Shown here: positions 1 to 5,780 of the stretch, piece after piece
How the letters are laid out: every line of letters starts with the position of its first letter
How positions within the stretch are numbered: position 1 is the stretch's first letter
NCBI GenBank assembly: GCA_026417195.1
Contig: JAOADS010000096.1
Span: 1 to 8,231 of the forward strand
DNA from: Ignavibacteria bacterium
GTDB taxonomy: Bacteria; Bacteroidota; Ignavibacteria; Tepidaquicellales; OLB5
Direction: 5' to 3'
DNA length: 8,231 bases
The notes under the pieces: model-generated
Told to the model about the DNA's origin: nothing
Database searches by the model: none
What the model saw: the letters and a program-made list of their open reading frames with translations, nothing else
Made by a program: the position numbers and the translations under genes

Positions 1-480
1 CGCGGTTTAATATATTTTTTACCACAGAGAACACAGAGGGTTATTGTTTCTCTAACGCAGAGAGCACAGAGTTTTTTCTCTCCGCGTCTTCTCCGCGAAC
101 TCCGCGGTTAATGTCCTTTCATCCTCTCCGCGAATTCCGCGGTTATTTTCTTTCTTTTACCACAGAGAACGCAGAGGATCTTTCTCTGCATCCTCTCCGC
201 GAACTCCGCGGTTATTTTCTTTCTTTTACCACAGAGAACACAGAGATTATGTTATTTCTTCTAACGCAGAGATCACAGAGTTTTTCTCTCTGCATCCTCT
301 CCGCGTCCTCAGCGGTTATTTTCTTTCTTTTACCGCAGAGAACGCAGAGATTATGTTTATTTCTTCTAACGCAGAGATCGCAGAGTTTTTTCTTTCCGCA
401 TCCTCTCCGCGCACTCCGCGGTTTTATATATTTTTTTAAGCAGAGGTTTATTCTTTGTGTTCTCCGCGGTTTAATATAAA
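1..480. repeat. Array of short CACAGAG / CCGCGG repeats in alternating orientation
   Basis: The stretch is built from two short elements. The forward one resembles ACCACAGAGAACACAGAG and occurs at about 21-38, 53-71, 159-176, 228-245, 262-280, 332-349 and 367-385, with a remnant near 438-446. The other resembles CTCCGCGAACTCCGCGGTTA and occurs at about 91-110, 126-145, 195-214, 299-318 and 405-424, with a partial copy at 462-473. The second is close to the reverse complement of the first, so neighbouring copies can form hairpins. Larger units begin with ATCCTCTCCGCG at 121, 190, 294 and 400, giving spacings of 69, 104 and 106. The 121 unit lacks the second forward element. CGCGGTTTAATAT is found at both ends (from 1 and from about 466), so the array probably continues left of the window. 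Open frames across it are translations of the repeat and are not genes. Similar CACAGAG repeats are known in intergenic DNA of diverse bacteria; their function is unknown. Confidence 0.9.
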
Positions 481-503
481 CCCTACCTCCAAAGACTTCT
501 GAT

Positions 504-1166
504 TCACCTTATCCTGTAATGTCCTACTATCTCCCATCTGTTAAGAACTTTTTCCTCTGCCACATAGCCCGGATCAGGGAAGTTATGAATGAGGTAAGGC
601 TCTCCGTTATCAAATCTGTCAGACACTATTCCGATATGATCTCCCCATCCATCACCGTTCATATCCCATGCTATCACATCTCCGGGCTGATATGAATTAT
701 CTCTAACAATTTCCCAATGACGCTCAAACCATACCATTTGATTCGGCACCCTTCTGTGATCAATATTTGAATCTGGTTTCCTTGCTCCCCATCTTTTCAT
801 CGGATATGCGGAAAAGTTCCCTGAAATATCTTTATTAATTTCTTCCTGAAGATCGCATACATCACCGTACCTCAACGCCCTTACAATCACGTCTGTACAA
901 ACTCCGATTTCCGGATTAAGGTCTCCTCCGGGAAAAACTTTCTTCCCTGTGTTTACACCGTCTTTATATGTAAGCACATAATATGCCATAGACAAATCAT
1001 AACTGAATCCGTCCTCAAGACATTTCCTTGCTCCCTTAAGAACCTTTTTCTGATTTTCGCCGAGACTATGGGAAGTTACAAGTGAATCATTGGGTAACTT
1101 TCCATGTGAATTATTCTCTTTTGAACATGTGAGAGAAAAAAAAAGGATGAAAACATATACCAGCAT
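504..1166 (-). CDS. DUF1287 family putative lipoprotein (NlpC/P60-like cysteine hydrolase fold)
   Basis: The 220-residue protein matches the DUF1287 pattern (E. coli YijF type). GVCTD (C90) is followed by a charged helix, then YPMKRWG (121-127), NIDHRRVPN (134-142), PGDVIAWD (161-168), HIGIVSD (177-183), IHNF (193-196) and the C-terminal GHYRIR. C90 with H177 and the polar H194/N195 look like an NlpC/P60-type catalytic site, so a cell-wall or peptide hydrolase role is inferred; the family's reaction is not established. Residues 1-13 are hydrophobic and precede C14 (SLTC), a loose lipobox, so outer-membrane or periplasmic anchoring is likely. CSKEN after the cysteine faintly resembles lipoprotein export signals of Bacteroidota. 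The signal lacks any Lys or Arg. An in-frame TAA lies just upstream (GTC between it and ATG), so the start cannot move outward. No Shine-Dalgarno is visible. The gene is divergent from the 1316 gene and ends beside the repeat array. Confidence 0.88.
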   Translation of the reverse strand: MLVYVFILFFSLTCSKENNSHGKLPNDSLVTSHSLGENQKKVLKGARKCLEDGFSYDLSMAYYVLTYKDGVNTGKKVFPGGDLNPEIGVCTDVIVRALRYGDVCDLQEEINKDISGNFSAYPMKRWGARKPDSNIDHRRVPNQMVWFERHWEIVRDNSYQPGDVIAWDMNGDGWGDHIGIVSDRFDNGEPYLIHNFPDPGYVAEEKVLNRWEIVGHYRIR

Positions 1167-1315
1167 GACTTAATTAAATTTTATTGACTCAATTTTAAGC
1201 AATTAAGTCTCATATATCAATGTAAGATAAAAAGCAAACTCATTAATTAGTTTGGAGATATATTAAATAATTTTACATATATTTACATCACTGAAAACAT
1301 AACAAAATAAACTCT
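1167..1315. promoter_or_regulatory. AT-rich divergent intergenic region, presumed promoters for both flanking genes
   Basis: This 149-bp gap separates two divergently read genes, so promoters for both must lie here or nearby. It is very AT-rich. I cannot pick a convincing -35/-10 or a Bacteroidota-type -33/-7 pair with confidence: several TATA-like words occur, as expected from composition. Neither flanking start has a Shine-Dalgarno. The only structured element I see is the imperfect dyad listed separately. Confidence 0.4.
1169..1207. promoter_or_regulatory. 39-bp imperfect inverted repeat, possible operator
   Basis: The dyad is centred on the C of TTGACTCAA (about 1188). The outer arms are CTTAATT and AATTAAG and the inner arms ATTGA and TCAAT. 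By hand, 13 of 19 symmetric positions pair. It begins 2 bp upstream of the DUF1287 start codon, where a bound protein could block its transcription. The AT-rich composition makes chance symmetry plausible, and no regulator gene is present in the window. Confidence 0.25.
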
Positions 1316-2506
1316 ATGGAACCTGTAATATCTAACAGCGAAAGTCATTATCAGGGTCAGAAAATTTACGGCAGGAAATCCGGCTGTGCGAAGTTCGGTT
1401 TAATAGGTCTATTTTTTTCAGTGTTTATCTTTGCCGGTATTGCTGTTCTGGCATACTTTGTAATTCTTCCGGCCCTTAACATACCTCTGCCATTTATAGG
1501 CAGCTCCGGTAACCTTCTTGATGCAACCATAGCCCCTTCAAAAGATGGTTACAGAATATGGGTACTTGCAGACGGTTCGATCAACTACATTAAAGAAGTC
1601 AGCACGCCTGGAAGTAAATCAATCGGAAGGCATTGTAAGGACTGCAAAACCTGGACCTATGTATATGACAAAGACGGAAACGAGTTGCATAAGATCAAAA
1701 CGGAACAGAAGGATATTCTCACAATTACAAATATAGAATATATGGGTGGAAAGGTTTGGACTTTTATAGAAGGATATAGGGATAATGAACCTAAGATTGA
1801 AACCTATGACCCTGAAACCGGAGATAAAACTTCAGACACTGATGATTTCATAAGAAAATATTCCGAGCTTTCAGCCGGAATAGCTGAGATGAGTTTTGAC
1901 GGTGAAAGAAAGCTTTTAAAACTAAAGACAAAAGATGGAAGAAATCTGTTATTCAATCCGGAGACAGAGAAGATATCAAATGAAAAGGAAAGTAAATCAC
2001 TGATTGATTCAAGTATTGTTACTAGGCTGATTCTCGGATCAGAAGAAGGTTCATCAGAAAGAAAAATTCTATACAAGGTTACAGGGCCTAAATCTGAACT
2101 TGAAAATGATATCGGATCACGTGTTAACAATCCAAGTGCACTTAAGTTCTTTTATAATGCTGTGGCAGAGCAAATAGGAGGACCTTATATTGAAGGCATA
2201 GTCTATCATAGTGATGATGACTGCGCAATTATAATTCATCTTGATCAGATCGGTAAAAAGGCAAACCGCATGATGACATGCGTGGACTCTAAAACAGGTA
2301 AAGAACTCTGGACTGTTAAATCAGAAGATATGTTTGATGAAATGAAGATAGACGAAAATAAAGATTCTTTCTCAAGTTTGTTTTTGACAAAAGATAAAAT
2401 TGGTGTAAACAGAAGAGGTGATCTCGTAGTGCTTCATTTTCAATATGCTGGTATAATCATATTTGACTATAAGACAGGTAAAAAAATCAAAGAGATTGAA
2501 GTTTAA
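1316..2506 (+). CDS. Membrane-anchored repeat protein of unknown function, PQQ/propeller-like motifs
   Basis: I do not recognise a named family. The 396-residue protein has a short polar N-terminus, one hydrophobic segment at about 27-52, and a large C-terminal domain that should lie outside the cytoplasm. The domain is rich in beta-strand-like segments with turns such as YDPETGDK (164-171), FNPETEK (213-219), VDSKTGKELW (323-332) and FDYKTGKKI (383-391). These resemble the D-x-x-T-G-K blades of PQQ-like or other beta-propellers. A CxxC pair (C107, C110) sits in RHCKDCKTW; with no following His it is not a heme c site, so it is more likely a disulfide or metal site. A substrate or partner cannot be named. 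The gene leads a rightward group, with the cytochrome gene 24 nt downstream. No Shine-Dalgarno is seen before the ATG. Confidence 0.8.
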   Translation: MEPVISNSESHYQGQKIYGRKSGCAKFGLIGLFFSVFIFAGIAVLAYFVILPALNIPLPFIGSSGNLLDATIAPSKDGYRIWVLADGSINYIKEVSTPGSKSIGRHCKDCKTWTYVYDKDGNELHKIKTEQKDILTITNIEYMGGKVWTFIEGYRDNEPKIETYDPETGDKTSDTDDFIRKYSELSAGIAEMSFDGERKLLKLKTKDGRNLLFNPETEKISNEKESKSLIDSSIVTRLILGSEEGSSERKILYKVTGPKSELENDIGSRVNNPSALKFFYNAVAEQIGGPYIEGIVYHSDDDCAIIIHLDQIGKKANRMMTCVDSKTGKELWTVKSEDMFDEMKIDENKDSFSSLFLTKDKIGVNRRGDLVVLHFQYAGIIIFDYKTGKKIKEIEV

Positions 2507-2530
2507 TTTTCAAAATTAATTAAACTGATA

Positions 2531-3001
2531 ATGAAAAAAATCTTAAAGGTTTTTGTAATTGTTTTAATAATAGCTTTGGTAGCTATTCAGTTTATAAACA
2601 GACCGGAGAAAACCTCTTCGCTTGAAATTACTTCCGACGACATAACCAAACAGCTGAACGTTCCTTCAAACGTTCAGGGAATCCTCAAACGTTCCTGTTA
2701 TGACTGTCATTCAAATCAGACTGTCTGGCCCTGGTATTCAAACGTTGCACCTGTATCCTGGCTTGTAGCTAAAGATGTGAGAGAAGGAAGAAAGGAAATG
2801 AATTTAAGTGAATGGGGAAAACTTTCTGATAACAAGAAATCAAAACTTTTAAGTGACATATGTGAACAGATAACAGATGGAGAAATGCCCCTGAAGCCAT
2901 ATCTTATTATGCATAGTGACGCAAAACTCAGCGAAGAAGATAAAAAAACTCTGTGTGAGTGGGCAGAATCTGAAATGAATAAACTTGAATCAGGTGAGTG
3001 A
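2531..3001 (+). CDS. Membrane-anchored small c-type cytochrome (Haem_bd domain protein)
   Basis: This 156-residue protein has an N-terminal hydrophobic anchor or uncleaved signal (about 5-23, preceded by MKK) and a periplasmic domain. The covalent heme site is CYDCH at 56-60. Around it are features typical of the Haem_bd family: SNQTVWPWYSNVAPVSWLV (61-79), DGEMPLKPY (116-124), an H-x-x-A-x-L-S stretch (128-134) and a C-terminal helix with LCEWA (141-145). H60 is the proximal heme ligand. M119 in GEMP is a candidate distal ligand by family analogy, which is inferred. The role is presumably electron transfer or redox sensing at the outer face of the inner membrane; no specific partner is known. 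Its 3' end overlaps the DUF2085 gene, implying co-transcription and perhaps translational coupling. It has no evident Shine-Dalgarno. Confidence 0.9.
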   Translation: MKKILKVFVIVLIIALVAIQFINRPEKTSSLEITSDDITKQLNVPSNVQGILKRSCYDCHSNQTVWPWYSNVAPVSWLVAKDVREGRKEMNLSEWGKLSDNKKSKLLSDICEQITDGEMPLKPYLIMHSDAKLSEEDKKTLCEWAESEMNKLESGE

Positions 3002-3359
3002 AGCAGTATTAAAAAAACAGAAAACAAAACTGGAATTCGTTTTCTGTCACAGGAAACCAGAGCGTTCTTTCTTTTACAAAGGAAAACAGTTCCCGGTTTG
3101 TTCAAGGTGCACAGGTTTTTATCTTGGCTATCTTAGCTTACCGATATTTGCCTTTCATCTCTGGGAACCTGCCTGGTGGATAATAGTCTTACTCTTCATT
3201 CCGGCTTTAATTGACGGACTTACTCAGGCATATATGAACAGGGAAAGCAATAACTGGTTAAGGTTGATTACCGGAGCTATGGCTGGTGTTTCATCAATGG
3301 CAATTGCATCCGTTATCGGTAAAAGTATAGGGCAGTTAATACTGCTTATTATATCTTAA
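2994..3359 (+). CDS. DUF2085 family small membrane protein
   Basis: The protein carries the DUF2085 signature: FCHRKPERSFF, then G-x-x-FPVCSRCTGFYLGY, then hydrophobic segments with DGLTQAYMNRESNN and LRLITG. About three membrane helices follow the cysteine-rich N-terminus. The CH pair and the CxxC (PVCSRC) look like a metal-binding or redox site, but the family has no established function. The start is uncertain because there is no ATG before the conserved region. GTG at 2994 (8-nt overlap with the cytochrome gene; 121 residues) and TTG at 2985 (17-nt overlap; 124 residues) are both in frame. I prefer GTG as the commoner alternative start. No Shine-Dalgarno distinguishes them. The overlap suggests translational coupling with the cytochrome gene. 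Confidence 0.85.
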   Translation: MSEAVLKKQKTKLEFVFCHRKPERSFFYKGKQFPVCSRCTGFYLGYLSLPIFAFHLWEPAWWIIVLLFIPALIDGLTQAYMNRESNNWLRLITGAMAGVSSMAIASVIGKSIGQLILLIIS

Positions 3360-3370
3360 ACTTAAACTAA

Positions 3371-3375
3371 AGGAG
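3371..3375 (+). promoter_or_regulatory. Strong Shine-Dalgarno AGGAG before the 3384 gene
   Basis: AGGAG lies 8 nt before the ATG at 3384. It is the only clear, well-spaced ribosome binding site I see in the window. It supports both the start and the reality of the short downstream gene, and suggests that gene is translated more efficiently than its neighbours. Confidence 0.8.
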
Positions 3376-3383
3376 AAAACAAA

Positions 3384-3623
3384 ATGGAACCAACTCATGT
3401 ACCGCCGCCTCCTCCAACAGGAGTACCAGCGCAGGAACAGGAAGATCTGAATGTAGCGCTTAAAATTGTATCTTTCTGTTTTCCTATTGTAGGGGCAATA
3501 CTCTGGTTTATTAACAAAGATAAAAATCCAAGAGCAGCCAAATCTGCCTGCACATTTGCATTGATAGGATTTGCGGTCGGAATCGTCATTAACATTATTA
3601 TTACCATATCAGGTGGTTTTTAG
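3384..3623 (+). CDS. Small two-helix membrane protein, unknown function
   Basis: The 79-residue protein starts with a proline-rich cytoplasmic-type tail (PPPPPTGVP, 7-15). Two hydrophobic helices follow, at about 26-43 and 56-76, joined by a basic loop containing NKDKNPRAAKSA. This is the general plan of many small bacterial membrane proteins (DUF4190-like or TM2-like). I cannot assign a specific family or function. A strong Shine-Dalgarno and a hairpin shortly after the stop support it as a genuine, well-expressed gene. It is 24 nt downstream of the DUF2085 gene and is probably the last gene of that group. The overlapping reverse-strand frame at 3395-3607 is rejected. Confidence 0.8.
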   Translation: MEPTHVPPPPPTGVPAQEQEDLNVALKIVSFCFPIVGAILWFINKDKNPRAAKSACTFALIGFAVGIVINIIITISGGF

Positions 3624-3643
3624 CCTATGCTTCAGGGAAATGA

Positions 3644-3673
3644 GGGGGCAGAAATTAACTAAAATCTGCCCTC
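3644..3673 (+). terminator. Hairpin after the 3384 gene, probable terminator
   Basis: A GC-rich stem of 9 pairs with one G-T wobble (GGGGGCAGA against TCTGCCCTC) encloses a 12-nt A-rich loop, 20 nt after the stop codon. The following CTTCCC lacks a proper T run, so it is not a canonical intrinsic terminator. Its position between two co-directional groups still favours termination or 3'-end stabilisation. Confidence 0.55.
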
Positions 3674-3727
3674 CTTCCCAAATATTTCTGATAATAATCA
3701 TATGAAATTCCTTTAAAACATTTAATT

Positions 3728-4165
3728 ATGAAACAATGCCCTTTTCATTATTCCTTTCTTGTTAAAGACCTTGAGTCATCAAGAAAATTCTACGGTGAAA
3801 TTCTTGAATGCAGGGAAGGCAGAAGCACTTCCACCTGGATTGATTTTGATTTCTTCGGAAATCAGCTTTCACTTCACGTTTCAGATAAAATTCCAGAATC
3901 CCATCCATGCGGATTCGTTGACGGAATCGTTGTTCCTATCCCTCATTTCGGCTGTATAGTAAGCTGGAAAGATTTTAATAAGATAGCTGATAAACTAAAA
4001 GCAAACAATATTGAATTTATAATTCCGCCTACTATAAGATATATAGATGAACTCGGTGAACAGGCAACAATGTTCTTCAGAGACTTCAGCGGAAACTTCC
4101 TTGAAATAAAAAGTTTCAGAAACCCTGAACACATCTTTACTTCAGGTTTAAAAGAAAAAAAATGA
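3728..4165 (+). CDS. VOC family protein (glyoxalase / extradiol dioxygenase fold)
   Basis: The 145-residue protein has the paired beta-alpha-beta-beta-beta modules of the vicinal oxygen chelate superfamily. The opening strand FHYSFLVKDLESSRKFYGEI (6-25) is diagnostic. The second half starts at VPIPHFGCIVSW (69-80) and ends with FRDFSGNFLEIKSF (117-130). Likely metal ligands are H7, H73 and E126, with H50 a possible fourth; this is inferred from superfamily positions. Members include glyoxalases, dioxygenases, epimerases and resistance proteins, so the reaction cannot be fixed. The linker with HPCGFVDG (59-66) may be family-specific. It is the first gene of the downstream operon, and its stop overlaps the next start (ATGA). 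The preceding intergenic region should hold the operon promoter, but no clear one is seen. Confidence 0.87.
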   Translation: MKQCPFHYSFLVKDLESSRKFYGEILECREGRSTSTWIDFDFFGNQLSLHVSDKIPESHPCGFVDGIVVPIPHFGCIVSWKDFNKIADKLKANNIEFIIPPTIRYIDELGEQATMFFRDFSGNFLEIKSFRNPEHIFTSGLKEKK

Positions 4166-5316
4166 ATGCCCCGGAGATCCTGATTATAGGAAGCGGGGTA
4201 ACCGGGGCAAGTATAGCCTATCACCTTTCAGTAAAAGGACTTAAAAAAATTCTTGTTATTGACTCGGGTGAAAAACCCGGTGAAGGTTCAACATCAAAAG
4301 CTACAGGTGGCTTCAGAGCTCAGTTCGGCTCAGAGATTAACATTAAGTTATCTCTTCTGTCAAGAGATAAGTTACTTAACTTTGAGAAAGAACATGGATT
4401 AAGTTCAGGCTACGATCCTAAAGGTTATCTTTTTATAGCCTCATCAGAAGATGAATTTGAGAATCTGAAGAAGGCGAACAGTCTTCAGCACTTATGTGGT
4501 TTAACTGAAGCTGAGATCTTAGATCCTGCAAAGATAGTTGAAATCAACCCGTATGTAAATCAGGAGAGTATATACGGAGGTAGCTTCTGCCACTCAGACG
4601 GATTCATAAAGCCGATGAATATTCTCAGAGCCTATATATCATCAGCGGAAAAGCTCGGCGTAAAGTTTATGTGGAATAAAAAAGTTACTGAGATAATCAG
4701 GGGAAATGGTAAAATTACAGAAGTAAGAACCTCAGACGGCGAAGTAATTCGGGCTGACTTATTCATAAATTCTTGCGGAGCCTGGGCTGGTGAACTTGCA
4801 ACTCTTGCCGGATTGAAGCTGCATGTAATACCAAGAAAAAGACAGGTAGCATTCGTAAATGACAGAAATCTACTGCCTGAAGATCTTCCTATGACTGTAT
4901 GGATTAAAGACGGTTTTCACTTCAGGATACGTGATAATTATCCGCTTCTGCTTCTGCCGGAAGATTCCGCAGATGACAGTTCCACTGAAGTTGAAGAAAA
5001 ATGGCTTATGAAAGTTGAATCTATAGCATCTGAGAGAATAATGACTGATAAAAAAATGATAGCTGACAGAGAAAAATCCTGGTCGGGGCTTTATGAGATG
5101 AGTCCGGATGAACATGCTGTTCTCGGGTTAATCGATGGAACAGATAATTTCTACGTTGCATCAGGATCTTCCGGTCACGGAGTTATGCATTCACCTGCTA
5201 TAGGCTTACTTATGTCAGAAATAATTACAGGCAGTAAAACAACAATTGAAATCAGTTCGCTTAATCCTAGTAGATTTAAAAACAAGAAATTAATAGAGTC
5301 TGTAAAGTTTTTCTAA
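4162..5316 (+). CDS. FAD-dependent oxidoreductase, DAO family (amino-acid/amine oxidase type)
   Basis: The 384-residue length and layout fit the DAO family, which includes D-amino-acid oxidase, glycine oxidase, sarcosine oxidase and proline dehydrogenase subunits. The N-terminal Rossmann motif is ILIIGSGVTGASIAYHLS (6-23), with D35 ending the second strand to bind the FAD ribose. STSKATGGFRAQFG (43-56) matches the conserved flavin segment of sarcosine oxidase-beta-like proteins. SCGAWAGELA (204-213) and the C-terminal ASGSSGHGVMHSPAIG (333-348) are the second FAD-binding block. No Cys is apparent at the usual C-terminal covalent-flavin position of monomeric sarcosine oxidase. The substrate is probably a secondary or D-amino acid, which is inferred. 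Overlap with the VOC stop and a 5-nt gap to the SRPBCC gene indicate one operon. Confidence 0.88.
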   Translation: MNAPEILIIGSGVTGASIAYHLSVKGLKKILVIDSGEKPGEGSTSKATGGFRAQFGSEINIKLSLLSRDKLLNFEKEHGLSSGYDPKGYLFIASSEDEFENLKKANSLQHLCGLTEAEILDPAKIVEINPYVNQESIYGGSFCHSDGFIKPMNILRAYISSAEKLGVKFMWNKKVTEIIRGNGKITEVRTSDGEVIRADLFINSCGAWAGELATLAGLKLHVIPRKRQVAFVNDRNLLPEDLPMTVWIKDGFHFRIRDNYPLLLLPEDSADDSSTEVEEKWLMKVESIASERIMTDKKMIADREKSWSGLYEMSPDEHAVLGLIDGTDNFYVASGSSGHGVMHSPAIGLLMSEIITGSKTTIEISSLNPSRFKNKKLIESVKFF

Positions 5317-5321
5317 ACGAT

Positions 5322-5780
5322 ATGAGAAAACTCAAAAGAGAAATAAAAATAAATAAACCCCTTGATGAAGTTTTTTCCTTTTTCTCAAAGGCAGAAAATC
5401 TTAATCTCATTACACCGCCGGAACTTAGGTTTGAAATCCTTACTCCCCTGCCTATAGAAATGAAAAAGGGAACAACAATAAACTACAGGATAAAACTAAA
5501 GGGAATCCCGATGAAATGGAAAACGCTGATATCTGAATGGGAACCTCCTTACAGATTTACAGACATTCAGCTGAAAGGTCCTTATAAAACCTGGATACAT
5601 GAACACAGATTCATATCTGACGGAGAAAATACAATTGTTATTGATGAAGTAAACTATAAGTCAAAGGGATTTTTCCTTGAACCAGTTATAAACAAATTTT
5701 TCGTTGAAAAAAACCTCAGATATATTTTTGATTACAGAACGAACAAACTTAACGAGTTATTTAACAATGCAGATACCTGA
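5322..5780 (+). CDS. SRPBCC family protein (TIGR01777-associated type)
   Basis: This 152-residue START/Bet v1-like protein begins with the helix-grip signature INKPLDEVFSFFSKAENLNLITPP (10-33). It continues with the ligand-cavity strands expected of the family. The stretch W-x-x-PYRFTDIQLKGPYKTW-x-H-x-H-x-F (73-97), followed by IVIDEVNYKSKG (105-116), is the variety found fused to or beside TIGR01777 SDR oxidoreductases in other bacteria. Such a partner lies downstream at 7095-8000 on the opposite strand. A role in binding a hydrophobic or small ligand for that enzyme is inferred. The gene starts 5 nt after the oxidase gene and overlaps the PLP enzyme by 14 nt. Confidence 0.88.
   Translation: MRKLKREIKINKPLDEVFSFFSKAENLNLITPPELRFEILTPLPIEMKKGTTINYRIKLKGIPMKWKTLISEWEPPYRFTDIQLKGPYKTWIHEHRFISDGENTIVIDEVNYKSKGFFLEPVINKFFVEKNLRYIFDYRTNKLNELFNNADT

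Noticed and set aside
111..479. Open frame of 122 codons with repeated LREFRGYFLSFTTEN-like segments
   Set aside because: It is a direct translation of the DNA repeat array. The protein periodicity follows the DNA units, and the frame has no ribosome site or recognisable domain.
1..480. Possible CRISPR array
   Set aside because: Repeats alternate in orientation, spacers are themselves related and spacing is irregular. No cas gene is nearby.
1545..1736. Forward overlapping frame of 63 codons, and a similar one at 3759-3959
   Set aside because: Each lies wholly inside a better-supported gene in another frame and shows no recognisable protein features.
1804..2130. Reverse-strand frame of 108 codons inside the 1316 gene
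   Set aside because: It is Ser-rich shadow coding opposite a real gene with no domain or start signal. The same applies to 2716-3105, 3395-3607, 3943-4224, 4870-5115 and 6887-7078 on the reverse strand.
1316..2506. The CxxC at residues 107-110 as a heme c attachment site
   Set aside because: The following residue is Lys, not His, so it lacks the CxxCH required for covalent heme.
5704..5766. TTG start extending the PLP enzyme by 21 residues
   Set aside because: The extension lies inside the SRPBCC gene in another frame, and the ATG at 5767 gives the normal length and N-terminus for the family.
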